Source: Aeromonas veronii bv. veronii
Lineage (GTDB): Bacteria > Pseudomonadota > Gammaproteobacteria > Enterobacterales > Aeromonadaceae
Direction of reading: 5' to 3'
DNA length: 64,000 bases
Assembly: GCF_000820225.1 (NCBI RefSeq)
Contig: NZ_CDDK01000040.1
Coordinates: 120,858 to 184,857, forward strand
The position numbers were made by a program, and so were the translations under genes. Of this stretch, positions 41,487-50,820 are shown in pieces; within the stretch, counting starts at the first letter, position 1; the number at the start of each line of letters is the position of its first letter. The notes beneath the pieces were generated by a model, which saw only the letters and a program-made list of their open reading frames with translations, did no database searches and was not told where the DNA came from.

Positions 41487-42911
41487 ATGAGCCATACAAC
41501 TAACCATCCTGAGTACAACTACACCGTTGTTCGCCAGTTTACCGTCATGACGATTGTCTGGGGAATTGTCGGCATGTCGGTTGGCGTACTGATCGCAGCC
41601 CAGTTGATCTGGCCTGCCCTCAACTTCGAGACCCCGTGGCTGACTTACAGTCGTCTGCGGCCCCTCCATACCAACGCAGTGATCTTCGCCTTCGGCGTCA
41701 GTGCACTGATGGCCACCTCCTTCTACGTGGTGCAGCGCACCTGTCAAACCAGGCTGTTTGGTGGCCCGCTGGCAACCTTCGTCTTCTGGGGTTGGCAAGC
41801 AATCATCCTCTCTGCCGCCATCTCTCTGCCGCTGGGTTTCACCTCCGCCAAAGAGTATGCCGAGCTGGAGTGGCCGATTGATATCGCCATCACTGTGGTA
41901 TGGGTTACCTATGCCATCGTCTTCTTCGGCACACTGATGAAGCGCACCACCTCCCACATCTATGTGGCGAACTGGTTCTTCGGTGCCTTCATCATCACCG
42001 TTGCGGTGCTGCACATTGTCAACAACATGGAAGTGCCGCTCTCCGGCATGAAGTCCTACTCCATGTACTCCGGCGCCATGGACGCCATGGTGCAGTGGTG
42101 GTATGGCCACAACGCGGTAGGCTTCCTGCTGACCGCCGGCTTCCTGGGGATGATGTACTACTTCGTGCCCAAGCAGGCCGGTCGTCCGGTTTACTCCTAT
42201 CGTCTCTCCATCGTCCACTTCTGGGCGCTGATCTCCCTCTATATCTGGGCCGGTCCGCACCACCTGCACTACACCGCACTGCCTGACTGGGCTCAGTCGC
42301 TGGGCATGGTTATGTCCCTGATCCTGTTCGTACCCTCTTGGGGCGGCATGATCAACGGTATCATGACCCTCTCCGGTGCCTGGCACAAACTGCGTTATGA
42401 CCCCATCCTGCGCTTCCTGATCGTCTCCCTCTCTTTCTACGGCATGTCGACCTTCGAAGGCCCGATGATGGCGATCAAAACCGTCAACGCCCTCTCCCAC
42501 TACACCGACTGGACCGTCGGTCACGTGCACTCCGGTGCGCTGGGCTGGGTTGCCATGGTCTCCATCGGTGCTGTCTATCACCTGATCCCGAACCTGTTCG
42601 GCCAGGGCCGGATGTACAGCGTCAAGCTGATCAACGTTCACTTCTGGCTGGCGACAGTGGGCACCGTGCTCTACATCGTTGCCATGTGGATTTCCGGCGT
42701 GATGCAGGGCCTGATGTGGCGTGCAGTCAACGAAGACGGCACCCTGACCTACAGCTTCGTTGAAGCGCTGCAGGCATCCTATCCCTTCTATTTCGTGCGC
42801 TTCCTGGGTGGCTGCTTCTTCGTCACCGGCATGTTGCTGATGGCTTACAACGCCTATCGCACCATCACTGCGCCCAAAGGTTCTCTGGAACCTGTCGCCC
42901 AGCCAGCATGA
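41487..42911 (+). CDS. ccoN: Cytochrome c oxidase cbb3-type subunit I
   Basis: A 474-residue heme-copper oxidase subunit with about 12 membrane helices. The histidine ligands of low-spin heme b and the heme b3-CuB centre are visible ([47 protein letters not shown]). It reduces O2 with high affinity in the inner membrane. The ATG at 41487 ([10 protein letters not shown]) is chosen over an upstream in-frame ATG at 41394. The 281-base upstream region shows no clear FNR box. First gene of ccoNOQP. Confidence 0.97.
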   Translation: MSHTTNHPEYNYTVVRQFTVMTIVWGIVGMSVGVLIAAQLIWPALNFETPWLTYSRLRPLHTNAVIFAFGVSALMATSFYVVQRTCQTRLFGGPLATFVFWGWQAIILSAAISLPLGFTSAKEYAELEWPIDIAITVVWVTYAIVFFGTLMKRTTSHIYVANWFFGAFIITVAVLHIVNNMEVPLSGMKSYSMYSGAMDAMVQWWYGHNAVGFLLTAGFLGMMYYFVPKQAGRPVYSYRLSIVHFWALISLYIWAGPHHLHYTALPDWAQSLGMVMSLILFVPSWGGMINGIMTLSGAWHKLRYDPILRFLIVSLSFYGMSTFEGPMMAIKTVNALSHYTDWTVGHVHSGALGWVAMVSIGAVYHLIPNLFGQGRMYSVKLINVHFWLATVGTVLYIVAMWISGVMQGLMWRAVNEDGTLTYSFVEALQASYPFYFVRFLGGCFFVTGMLLMAYNAYRTITAPKGSLEPVAQPA

Positions 42912-42927
42912 TTGAAGAGGTCAACCC

Positions 42928-43542
42928 ATGAGCAACAATAACCGTCACGAAATATTTGAAAAAAGCGTTCCCATGCTGGTGGTCGGCATCATCTTCGCCA
43001 TCAGTCTGGGAGGGCTGGTTGAAATCACTCCGCTGTTCTTCCAAAAGCAGACCACCGAGCCGGTGGAGGGCCTCAAGCCCTACACCGCTCTGCAGATGGA
43101 AGGACGCGACATCTTCATTCGCGAAGGCTGCACCAACTGCCACAGCCAGATGATCCGTCCGTTCCGTGCCGAAACCGAGCGTTACGGTCACTACTCGGTC
43201 GCCGGTGAGAGCGTCTGGGAGCACCCCTTCCTGTGGGGCTCCAAGCGTACTGGTCCGGATCTGGCCCGTGTCGGTGGCCGTTACTCCGATGAGTGGCACA
43301 AGGTTCACCTGATCAACCCGCGCGATGTGGTACCGGAATCCAACATGCCCGCCTACCCCTGGCTTGATACCAATGTGCTGACCGGCGAGATGACCGCCAA
43401 GAAGCTGGCGCTGTTCCGCGATCACTTCGGTGTGCCCTATACCGACGCCGATATTCAGGGTGCGGGCGAAGCCGTCAAGGGCAAAACCGAGCTGGATGCG
43501 CTGGTGGCCTATCTGCAATCACTGGGTCATGCCCTGAAATAA
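42928..43542 (+). CDS. ccoO: Cytochrome c oxidase cbb3-type subunit II
   Basis: A 204-residue monoheme cytochrome c. One N-terminal membrane anchor ([20 protein letters not shown]) and a CTNCH heme-binding motif at about residue 71, with the axial methionine in a later segment (probably ESNMPAYPW). It relays electrons from CcoP to CcoN on the periplasmic side. It begins 16 bases after ccoN. Confidence 0.97.
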   Translation: MSNNNRHEIFEKSVPMLVVGIIFAISLGGLVEITPLFFQKQTTEPVEGLKPYTALQMEGRDIFIREGCTNCHSQMIRPFRAETERYGHYSVAGESVWEHPFLWGSKRTGPDLARVGGRYSDEWHKVHLINPRDVVPESNMPAYPWLDTNVLTGEMTAKKLALFRDHFGVPYTDADIQGAGEAVKGKTELDALVAYLQSLGHALK

Positions 43543-43552
43543 GGAGGCGAAG

Positions 43553-43732
43553 ATGGACTACGGCACATTTCGCGGTCTGTATACCCTGCTGTTGATGGCC
43601 ATCATGATTGGCATCATCGTCTGGGCCTACAGCAAACGCCGCAAGACCTCTTTCGACGAGGCTGCCAATCTGGTTTTTGCCGATGATGAGCAACCCGGTG
43701 CTGATAAAAAGAACGCAGGAGCGAAACAATAA
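43553..43732 (+). CDS. ccoQ: Cytochrome c oxidase cbb3-type subunit IV
   Basis: A 59-residue protein with one membrane helix (LYTLLLMAIMIGIIVWAYS) followed by a charged tail. CcoQ stabilises the cbb3 complex. AAGGAGG precedes the ATG; its stop overlaps the ccoP start (TAATG). Confidence 0.93.
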   Translation: MDYGTFRGLYTLLLMAIMIGIIVWAYSKRRKTSFDEAANLVFADDEQPGADKKNAGAKQ

Positions 43733-44715
43733 TGAGCACTCTGTTTAGCATTTTTGTGACTGTCATCAGTCTGGGAACCATCCTCGGCTGCTTCTTGCTG
43801 CTGATGTGGTGCCGCAAGGACAAGATGGGTGTTGAAGAAGGCAAATCGATGGGTCACTCCTTCGATGGCATCGAGGAGATCAACAACCCGCTGCCGAAGT
43901 GGTGGACTTACATGTTCCTCTTCTTCATCGTCACCGGTCTGGTCTATCTGATCGCCTTCCCGGGGCTTGGCAACTTCAAAGGCCTGCTGGGCTGGCAAAG
44001 TTCCAACCAGGACGTGCGCTCGCTGGCCGAGTCCAAGGCTGCAACCGAATCGGCCAAGGCTGAAGGTCGCGCGGTGGAGTATGACCGTGAGGTCGCCAAG
44101 GCTGACGAGATCTACGGCGCCAAGTTCCGTGAACTCACCTATGAAGCGGATGGCAAAACCTATCGTGCCATCACCGAGATCGCCAAGGATCCGGAAGCCC
44201 TGAAAGTGGGTCAGCGTCTGTTCCTGCAGAACTGCTCCCAGTGCCACGGCTCTGACGCCCGCGGTGGTCGCGGTTTCCCGAACCTGACCGACAGCGAATG
44301 GCAATGGGGCGGCCAGCCTGATCAAATCAAGACCACCATCATGGGCGGTCGTCAGGGGATCATGGCTGCCTGGGGTGAAATCCTCGGCAAAGATGGCGTT
44401 CAGGAAGTGGCCTCCTATGTGCTGAGCCTCTCCGGTCGCAAGGTCGACCTGGTCGAAGCGAAGAAAGGTGAAGCTCGCTTTGCCATCTGTGCAGCCTGCC
44501 ACGGGGCCGATGCCAAGGGCGGTATTGCCGTCGGTGCGCCAGACCTGACCAACAACACCTGGCTCTACGGTGGCTCCCGCGAAGTGGTGGTGCAAACCAT
44601 CACCCACGGTCGTCACGGCGTGATGCCAGCCTGGAAAGATATTCTGGGTGAGGACAAGGTTCACCTGCTGGCCTCCTACGTTTACAGCCTGTCTCATCAA
44701 CAGTCTGCCAAATAA
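43732..44715 (+). CDS. ccoP: Cytochrome c oxidase cbb3-type subunit III
   Basis: A 327-residue diheme cytochrome c. Two N-terminal hydrophobic segments (about 5-28 and 56-78) flank a conserved DGIEEINNPLPKWW region. Two cytochrome domains follow, with CSQCH and CAACH motifs. It accepts electrons from soluble cytochrome c in the periplasm. Terminated by a strong hairpin. Confidence 0.97.
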   Translation: MSTLFSIFVTVISLGTILGCFLLLMWCRKDKMGVEEGKSMGHSFDGIEEINNPLPKWWTYMFLFFIVTGLVYLIAFPGLGNFKGLLGWQSSNQDVRSLAESKAATESAKAEGRAVEYDREVAKADEIYGAKFRELTYEADGKTYRAITEIAKDPEALKVGQRLFLQNCSQCHGSDARGGRGFPNLTDSEWQWGGQPDQIKTTIMGGRQGIMAAWGEILGKDGVQEVASYVLSLSGRKVDLVEAKKGEARFAICAACHGADAKGGIAVGAPDLTNNTWLYGGSREVVVQTITHGRHGVMPAWKDILGEDKVHLLASYVYSLSHQQSAK

Positions 44716-44762
44716 GGTTCGTCCGTAACGTTGTAACATGTGATAAACACGTGATTACACAG

Positions 44763-44792
44763 CAAAAAGCCTCGACTCCTCGAGGCTTTTTG
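44763..44792 (+). terminator. Terminator of ccoNOQP
   Basis: A perfect 13-bp stem CAAAAAGCCTCGA/TCGAGGCTTTTTG, loop CTCC; the right arm contains five T residues. Confidence 0.92.
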
Positions 44793-44855
44793 TTATCTTG
44801 TGTTGCGTAAAAACCATCTTCCACGTTAATCATTCGTTTCATGGCAGTAGCAATC

Positions 44856-45356
44856 ATGACCCAACCTCTATCCAAACCGTGGTATCACCAATTCTGGCCC
44901 TGGTTTATCATCGCCCTCCCCACTGCCGCCGTTGTCGGCAGTATCGCCACCGCCATCATCGCCAGCAAGGATGGGGTCAATCTGGTGGCCGAGGACTATT
45001 ACAAACAAGGGAAAGAGATCAATCAGGACTTGAGCAAGTTTGACCGCTCCGAAGCGCTCAATATCCGCTTTGGACTGGAGGTTGACGGCAACGAGCTGAC
45101 CCTCAAACCCATCAGCGGCGATATTCCTGCCGGGCAAGCTCTCTATCTCTCATTGTTCCACCCGACCTTGGCCGGTCAGGACAGCGAACACATGATCACC
45201 GCCGATGCGAGCGGCACCTATCGCCTCCATTTCGACAAGCCGCTGGTCGGCAAGTGGCACATTCGGGTCGATGCCTTTGATCACCAGTGGCGATTACAAG
45301 AGACCGTCCAGCTGCCCACCTTGGCATCTGTCGAACTCGACCCGAAAGGACGCTAA
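44856..45356 (+). CDS. fixH: FixH family protein (cbb3 oxidase assembly)
   Basis: A 166-residue protein with one N-terminal membrane helix (FWPWFIIALPTAAVVGSIAT) and a periplasmic beta-sandwich domain. The YYKQGKEIN segment after the helix is typical of FixH. Proteins of this family help assemble cbb3 oxidase, with CcoI. Start uncertain: ATG at 44841 adds five residues; neither has a good ribosome site. Linked closely to the copper transporter downstream. Confidence 0.85.
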   Translation: MTQPLSKPWYHQFWPWFIIALPTAAVVGSIATAIIASKDGVNLVAEDYYKQGKEINQDLSKFDRSEALNIRFGLEVDGNELTLKPISGDIPAGQALYLSLFHPTLAGQDSEHMITADASGTYRLHFDKPLVGKWHIRVDAFDHQWRLQETVQLPTLASVELDPKGR

Positions 45357-45359
45357 GCC

Positions 45360-45446
45360 ATGACCGGCTGTTCTCACTGTGGCGAGCCGATGTTCGCCAG
45401 CACCCCTGCTGCTTGCATTCTGCATTCAGGGGGGCATAACGCATGA
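45360..45446 (+). CDS. 28-codon ORF resembling the N-terminus of CcoI
   Basis: MTGCSHCGEPMFASTPAACI... copies the start of the following CcoI (MTPCFHCGEPVPANS), including CxxCGEP, and then diverges. It begins 3 bases after fixH, has AAGGA upstream, and its TGA overlaps the ccoI ATG by four bases. It could be a coupling leader peptide, or the scar of a short duplication of the ccoI 5' end. Confidence 0.5.
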   Translation: MTGCSHCGEPMFASTPAACILHSGGHNA

Positions 45447-47827
45447 CCCCCTGCTTTCACTGTGGCGAACCGGTACCCGCCAATAGTGGCTATGCCCTTG
45501 AGATAAAGGGGATTGTTCGCCCTATGTGCTGCCCCGGTTGTCAGGCTGTGGCAGAAACCATCATGGAGTGCGGCCTCGCCAGTTACTACGATCACCGCAC
45601 CGCTCCCGGCACCAAGGGAGATCTAGTGCCCGAAGAGCTGGCCGCCCTCACCCACTACGATCTGGCAGAAGTGCAACAGGATTTTGTCACCGACAGCGGT
45701 ACCCTTCGCGAAATCCAGCTGACAGTTGAAGGGCTCACCTGCGCCGCCTGTGCCTGGCTGATCGAACGCCACCTGATGACACTGACGGGCCTGCGCTTCA
45801 TCAACGTCAACACCACCACCCACCGGGCCCGCATCAAGTGGGATCCGGGCCAGCTCTCCCTGAGTGACATCCTCAAGGGATTTGCCCAAATCGGCTATCG
45901 CGCCTATCCGTTCCAGACCCATCAACAGGAGGCGCTCTACGCCAAAGAGGTGCGCAGCTATATGTTCCGGCTGGCACTGGCAGGGCTGGGCTCGATGCAG
46001 GTGATGATGTGCGCCGTGGCCCTCTATATGGACCTATTCATCAGTGTTGAAGATGAGTTCATGGTCTACTTCAAGTGGATAAGCCTGCTGCTCTCCACCC
46101 CCATCATGATCTACTCGGCCCAGCCCTTTTACGTGGGTGCCTGGCGCAGCCTGAAACAGGGCCATCTGTCGATGGATGTGTCGGTGTCACTTGCGCTGAT
46201 CGGTGCCTTTGTTGCCTCCATGTGGGCCACTGTGTTCAATACCGGTGAGGTCTATTACGACTCCATCACCATGTTCGTCTTCTTCCTGCTGCTGGGGCGC
46301 TTTCTCGAGTTGCGGGCCCGACGCAAGGCGTCGGAATCGAGCTCCAACCTGGCGCGACTGGTGCCCATCATGGCGACCCGCATCGATGATGAAGGGGAGC
46401 ATGAGGTAGCGGCCAAGACCTTGCAGGTCGGCGATCGGGTACGTGTGCTGGCTGGCGCCACCTTGCCGGCGGACGGCATCATTATCGAAGGGCAAGCCAG
46501 CCTCAACGAATCCATGCTGACCGGTGAACAGCTGCCCCTGCTCAAACAGCGCGGTGATCAGGTCTATGCCGGCACCATCAACACAGATGCCCCGCTGCAG
46601 ATCCGGGTCAGCCACCGTATTGAAGAGTCGCGGATCGCCCAGATCATGCGGCTGCAGGATCATGCTCTCGATGATAAACCGGCCATCGCCCAGATGGCGG
46701 ATCAGCTGTCGCGCCACTTTATTCTGGTGCTGCTGATCATTACCGCCGCGGTCTGGACCTTCTGGCACTTCCATCAACCGGATCAGGCGTTCTGGGTCAC
46801 CCTCGCCGTGCTGGTTGCCACCTGCCCCTGTGCCCTGTCGCTGGCGACTCCGACTGCGCTAACCTCGGCCACCGCCAATCTGACCCGCAACGGCATCCTG
46901 CTGCGCCGTGGCCATGTGCTGGATATATTGACCAAGGCAAACCGGATCGTGATGGACAAGACTGGCACCCTGACCACAGGTGAGATCAGTCTGACAGGCA
47001 CCACCACCTTGGCAGAGATGGACGAGACGCAATGCCTCGCCATCGCCCGGGCCATGGAGGCGCAATCCGAACACCCCATTGCCCGCGCCTTCCGGCTGCC
47101 CGCCGACAACATCACAGTGCTGCCATCCGCCCGCGAGATCACCCCGGTCATCGGTCACGGCATCACAGCGCTGGTGGATGGCGTACGCTACCGCATCGGC
47201 AGTGCCCGCTGGCTTGGGCTGGATCCGGCGCAAGAGCATGGCCGCGGTCTGGCTATCTATCTGGCCGACGAGCAGCAGGTATTGGCCCGTTTCAATCTGG
47301 AAGATACCCTGCGCCCCGATGCCAGGGCGCTGATCGCGGCATTCAAGTCAGCAGGTCTGCAAACTACCGTGCTGACTGGCGACAGCTCTCTGCAGGCAGA
47401 CGAGATTGCCCGCGAGCTGGGCGTGGATGAGCTGGTCAAGGGGGTCTCGCCCGATGGCAAGCTGGCCTACCTCAAGGCCCGGGAAGCCCAGGGAGATATC
47501 AGCATCATGGTGGGCGATGGCATCAACGACGCGCCGGTACTGGCTGGCGCTCACGCCTCGTTTGCCATGGTTGGTGGCACCGATCTGGCGAAAAACAGCG
47601 CCGACGCCATCCTGCTGGCCGATGACCTGAGCCGACTGCTCGAGGCCAGAGTGCTGGCAATGCGTACCCGCAAGATCATCATCGAGAACTTCGCCTGGTC
47701 CATCGGTTACAACCTGCTGGTGCTGCCGCTGGCAGCCTGCGGCTGGCTCCCCCCCTATCTGGCGGCGGCGGGCATGTCGCTCAGTTCACTCATCGTGGTG
47801 ACCAACTCCATGCGCCTCAACCGATGA
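45443..47827 (+). CDS. ccoI: Copper-exporting P1B-type ATPase CcoI/FixI
   Basis: A 794-residue transporter. The N-terminal cysteine cluster (CFHCGEP, then MCCPGCQAV) is followed by a heavy-metal-associated domain with CAAC at about residue 98. It has eight expected membrane helices, the ion path CPC in ATCPCALSLATP, the TGE-type loop (LTGEQLP), the phosphorylation site DKTGTLT, SEHP and GDGINDAP. It delivers copper to cbb3 oxidase CuB. The ATG overlaps the mini-ORF, with a GGGGGG ribosome-like stretch upstream. Confidence 0.96.
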   Translation: MTPCFHCGEPVPANSGYALEIKGIVRPMCCPGCQAVAETIMECGLASYYDHRTAPGTKGDLVPEELAALTHYDLAEVQQDFVTDSGTLREIQLTVEGLTCAACAWLIERHLMTLTGLRFINVNTTTHRARIKWDPGQLSLSDILKGFAQIGYRAYPFQTHQQEALYAKEVRSYMFRLALAGLGSMQVMMCAVALYMDLFISVEDEFMVYFKWISLLLSTPIMIYSAQPFYVGAWRSLKQGHLSMDVSVSLALIGAFVASMWATVFNTGEVYYDSITMFVFFLLLGRFLELRARRKASESSSNLARLVPIMATRIDDEGEHEVAAKTLQVGDRVRVLAGATLPADGIIIEGQASLNESMLTGEQLPLLKQRGDQVYAGTINTDAPLQIRVSHRIEESRIAQIMRLQDHALDDKPAIAQMADQLSRHFILVLLIITAAVWTFWHFHQPDQAFWVTLAVLVATCPCALSLATPTALTSATANLTRNGILLRRGHVLDILTKANRIVMDKTGTLTTGEISLTGTTTLAEMDETQCLAIARAMEAQSEHPIARAFRLPADNITVLPSAREITPVIGHGITALVDGVRYRIGSARWLGLDPAQEHGRGLAIYLADEQQVLARFNLEDTLRPDARALIAAFKSAGLQTTVLTGDSSLQADEIARELGVDELVKGVSPDGKLAYLKAREAQGDISIMVGDGINDAPVLAGAHASFAMVGGTDLAKNSADAILLADDLSRLLEARVLAMRTRKIIIENFAWSIGYNLLVLPLAACGWLPPYLAAAGMSLSSLIVVTNSMRLNR

Positions 47828-47850
47828 GACCGGTGGCGAAAAATAGCTGA

Positions 47851-47883
47851 AAATGTGGCCTGCCTCCGATGCAGGCCACATTT
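47851..47883 (+). terminator. Strong stem-loop between ccoI and ccoS
   Basis: A perfect 13-bp stem AAATGTGGCCTGC/GCAGGCCACATTT with a 7-base loop, then TTTCTC. With only a short U-tract it may attenuate rather than stop readthrough into ccoS. Confidence 0.6.
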
Positions 47884-47965
47884 CTCACTGATAGCGGCTG
47901 GCCCCCTGCCCGAACAGGGTTACCATAGGGGACGCTTGCCAAGGATGAACGCCAAGGTACCTCTC

Positions 47966-48154
47966 ATGAATATAATTTTTGTCCTGATCCCCATCGCCAT
48001 CCTGTTTGTGATCATCGCCGGGGTCGTCTTCTTCTGGGCCATTCGCTCCGAGCAGTTTGAAGATCTCGACCGGCAGGGTTCCAACATCCTGTTTGACGAA
48101 GAGCAACCTGCCCACAAACCCGTAAAGCCTGCTGACCATGACCCACAGCCTTGA
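47966..48154 (+). CDS. ccoS: Cytochrome oxidase maturation protein CcoS
   Basis: A 62-residue protein with one N-terminal membrane helix (MNIIFVLIPIAILFVIIAGV) and the conserved FFWAIRSEQFEDLD-type signature followed by a proline-rich polar tail. CcoS is needed for cofactor insertion in cbb3 oxidase. Start at 47966 fits the family; upstream in-frame codons are not conserved. It overlaps the next gene by 17 bases. Confidence 0.92.
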   Translation: MNIIFVLIPIAILFVIIAGVVFFWAIRSEQFEDLDRQGSNILFDEEQPAHKPVKPADHDPQP

Positions 48155-48824
48155 TCTGGCCGGCGCCCTGCTGGTCGGACTGGCAGGCTCTGCCCACTGT
48201 ATCGGCATGTGCGGGGGTGTCTCCGCCGCGCTCTCCATGGCGATCCCAGCCAACAAGCAACACTTCTGGGGGCGGCTTGCCTATCTGCTCAACTACAACC
48301 TCGGCCGGATCCTGAGCTATGTGATTGCAGGTGCACTGGTGGGCGGCCTGCTCGCCACTACCAGTGAGCTGGGCGCAGGCAAACACGCCATCGCCGGGCT
48401 GCGGCTGGTAGCCGCATTGCTGATGATCGCCCTTGGTCTCTATCTGGCGGGCTGGTGGCAAGGGATCTTGCTGCTGGAGCGGCTCGGCGCCAGACTTTGG
48501 CCCCGTATCAAACCGCTGGCGGGCAAGTTTCTCCCCTTCACCTCACCTGTGCAGGCACTGCCCTTTGGCATGGTGTGGGGCTGGCTGCCCTGCGGGCTGG
48601 TCTACTCCATGCTGACCTGGAGCGCAGCGGCCGGTTCGGCCAGTGGCGGGGCGCTGATCATGCTCTTTTTTGGTCTCGGCACCCTGCCCACCCTGTTCGC
48701 GTTGGGCGGGCTCGCCGATCGCCTGAGATACTGGCTCACCCTGCGCAGTTTGCGCCTTGGCGGTGCCCTGCTGCTCATTTTGTTCGGGGTACATACCTTC
48801 TGGATTGGCATTGCTTCCTTTTGA
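48138..48824 (+). CDS. Sulfite exporter TauE/SafE-like membrane protein
   Basis: A 228-residue protein with about six membrane helices. It has the conserved GSAHCIGMCGGVSAAL near the N-terminus and GWLPCGLVYSML in the middle, typical of the COG2836 (UreH/DsbD-like transmembrane) branch found in cbb3 regions. The paired cysteines suggest metal or thiol chemistry. It overlaps ccoS and is probably the last gene of ccoI-ccoS. A role in copper handling or oxidase maturation is inferred from context only. Confidence 0.82.
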   Translation: MTHSLDLAGALLVGLAGSAHCIGMCGGVSAALSMAIPANKQHFWGRLAYLLNYNLGRILSYVIAGALVGGLLATTSELGAGKHAIAGLRLVAALLMIALGLYLAGWWQGILLLERLGARLWPRIKPLAGKFLPFTSPVQALPFGMVWGWLPCGLVYSMLTWSAAAGSASGGALIMLFFGLGTLPTLFALGGLADRLRYWLTLRSLRLGGALLLILFGVHTFWIGIASF

Positions 48825-48862
48825 AACCCTATCCAAAACGGATGAGTTGATGGTAAACTTGT

Positions 48863-48876
48863 TTGATATAAATCAA
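48863..48876. promoter_or_regulatory. FNR box upstream of fnr
   Basis: TTGATATAAATCAA is a perfect TTGAT-N4-ATCAA site, 17 bases before the fnr start codon, so it probably overlaps the promoter and mediates autoregulation. Confidence 0.88.
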
Positions 48877-48892
48877 TTATTCGTATGAGCCT

Positions 48893-49648
48893 ATGATCCC
48901 GGAAAAGAAACCTGGCAGACGTATCCAGAGCGGTGGCTGTGCAATTCATTGCCAGGATTGCAGCATCAGTCAGCTCTGTATTCCCTTCACTCTGAACGAC
49001 AACGAGCTTGATCAGCTGGACAGCATCATCGAGCGCAAGAAGCCGATCCAGAAGGGTGAAGAGCTGTTCAAGGCTGGCGATGAGTTCAAATCGCTCTATG
49101 CCATCCGTTCCGGGACCATCAAGTCTTACACCATCACCGAGCAAGGGGATGAGCAGATCACTGCGTTCCACCTCGCTGGCGATCTGGTCGGTTTTGATGC
49201 CATCAACAAGCAGGCCCACCCCTCCTTCGCCCAGGCGCTGGAAACGGCCATGGTGTGCGAGATCCCCTTTGAAGTGCTGGATGATCTCTCCGGCAAGATG
49301 CCCAAACTGCGCCAGCAGATCATGCGTCTGATGAGCAGCGAAATCATGGGCGATCAGGAGATGATCCTGCTGCTCTCCAAGAAGAATGCTGAAGAGCGCC
49401 TCGCCGCCTTCCTGCACAATCTGTCGGTACGCTTCTCCGAGCGCGGTTTCTCCGCCAAGGAGTTCCGTCTCTCCATGACCCGTGGTGACATTGGCAACTA
49501 TCTGGGTCTGACTGTCGAGACCATCAGTCGTCTGCTCGGCCGCTTCCAGAAGTCCGGTCTCATCAGCGTCAAAGGCAAATACATTACCGTGCTGGATCAG
49601 GTCGCGCTGGGCATGATGGCCGGTGCAACTCGCCCGCCCTGCGGCTGA
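48893..49648 (+). CDS. fnr: Oxygen-responsive regulator FNR
   Basis: A 251-residue Crp/Fnr protein. Cysteines at 16, 20, 23 and 29 ([17 protein letters not shown]) and a later one (VCEIPF, equivalent to E. coli Cys122) ligate the [4Fe-4S] cluster that O2 destroys. The cNMP-like beta roll covers ~50-145; a dimer helix and the HTH ([20 protein letters not shown]) follow. It switches genes between aerobic and anaerobic states. It is next to the cbb3 genes and uspE, as in many relatives. Confidence 0.97.
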   Translation: MIPEKKPGRRIQSGGCAIHCQDCSISQLCIPFTLNDNELDQLDSIIERKKPIQKGEELFKAGDEFKSLYAIRSGTIKSYTITEQGDEQITAFHLAGDLVGFDAINKQAHPSFAQALETAMVCEIPFEVLDDLSGKMPKLRQQIMRLMSSEIMGDQEMILLLSKKNAEERLAAFLHNLSVRFSERGFSAKEFRLSMTRGDIGNYLGLTVETISRLLGRFQKSGLISVKGKYITVLDQVALGMMAGATRPPCG

Positions 49649-49798
49649 TTTTCCGCTTACCCTCTCACTTTTCTCCTGCTTTTCCTGCCGGATCCTTTCC
49701 TCTGGAATGTGATCCGGTACGTTCCCCATACCCTCCTCCTGCGCTAAGCTGTAATGGCTAAGATTCTGCTGTCATTGGACTTTTCCAAGGAGGAGAAG

Positions 49799-50746
49799 AT
49801 GGTCAAATATCAGAATATTCTGGTGGTTATCAATCCAGAAGAGGAGCGTCAAATCGCCCTCGAACGGGCAGTCAAAGTCGCCGAGCTGGACGAAAACGCC
49901 CATCTGACCCTGCTGCTCACCATCTATGACTTCTCGTATGAAATGACTGCCATGCTCTCGGTGGACGAGCGGCAAGAGATGCGCGACGGCGTCATTTCAC
50001 AGCGACGTGAGTGGCTGGACGAGATCCTGATCCCCTATCGGGCACAGGGGATCGAATGCGAAGTGAAAGTAGTCTGGCACAATCGTCCCTTCGAGTGTGT
50101 CATTCAGGAAGTGCTGGAGCAGCGCCACGATCTGGTGGTCAAAGCCACTCACCATCACAGCTTCCTGCAAACCTTCATCTTTACCCCCACCGACTGGCAC
50201 CTGCTGCGCAAATGCCCCTGTCCGGTGCTGCTGGTCAAGGAGGGGCACTGGCAACGGGGCGGCAACATCATCGCCGCCATCAACTGCTCAAGCGACGATC
50301 CGGATCAGAAACTGCTCAACGAACGGATCACCCAGGAGGGAAGCGACATCGCCGAACTACTGGTCTCCAACCTCTATCTGGTCAACACCTACCCGGGCAC
50401 CCCGGTCAACGTGGCCATAGAGCTGCCGGAGTTTGACCCCCACGCCTACAACGAAGCTATCCGCAAACACCACGAAAGCCTGCTGCTCAGCCATGCCGAC
50501 AAGTTCGGGATCGGTCATCTCTGGACCCGGGTAGCAGAGGGGCTACCGGAAGAGGTGTTGCCGGATATGGCCGAAGAGCTCAAGGCGACCTTGATGATCA
50601 TGGGCTGCGTCGGGCGTACCGGGCTTTCTGCAGCTTTGCTCGGCAATACCGCCGAACATGTGATTGACCGCCTCTCCTGCGACATCCTGATCCTCAAACC
50701 GGCGGACTACTGCTGCCCGGTCGACAGTCGTCGCAATCAATCATAA
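49799..50746 (+). CDS. uspE: Universal stress protein UspE
   Basis: A 315-residue cytoplasmic protein with two tandem Usp domains (~1-150 and ~165-310), each with a typical GXXGXXG-like terminal region ([19 protein letters not shown] in the second). The length equals that of E. coli UspE (316). UspE affects stress survival, motility and adhesion. The start at 49799 is fixed by AAGGAGGAG; a 15-codon upstream extension is rejected. It lies just after fnr, the same neighbourhood as in E. coli. Confidence 0.94.
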   Translation: MVKYQNILVVINPEEERQIALERAVKVAELDENAHLTLLLTIYDFSYEMTAMLSVDERQEMRDGVISQRREWLDEILIPYRAQGIECEVKVVWHNRPFECVIQEVLEQRHDLVVKATHHHSFLQTFIFTPTDWHLLRKCPCPVLLVKEGHWQRGGNIIAAINCSSDDPDQKLLNERITQEGSDIAELLVSNLYLVNTYPGTPVNVAIELPEFDPHAYNEAIRKHHESLLLSHADKFGIGHLWTRVAEGLPEEVLPDMAEELKATLMIMGCVGRTGLSAALLGNTAEHVIDRLSCDILILKPADYCCPVDSRRNQS

Positions 50747-50759
50747 GGTGCCTGGCACC

Positions 50760-50810
50760 TTGCCCTCCCCCGGGACATGGCTATAATAACGCGCTTATTT
50801 GTGTCCCGGG
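50760..50810 (+). promoter_or_regulatory. ttcA promoter inside the uspE terminator-like hairpin
   Basis: CCCGGGACA (50769-50777) pairs with TGTCCCGGG (50802-50810), followed by TTTT, so this may terminate uspE. A promoter-like TTGCCC (50760) - 16 bases - TATAAT (50782-50787) has its -10 element in the hairpin loop and would start ttcA transcripts with a short leader. Confidence 0.55.
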
Positions 50811-50820
50811 TTTTACGAGC

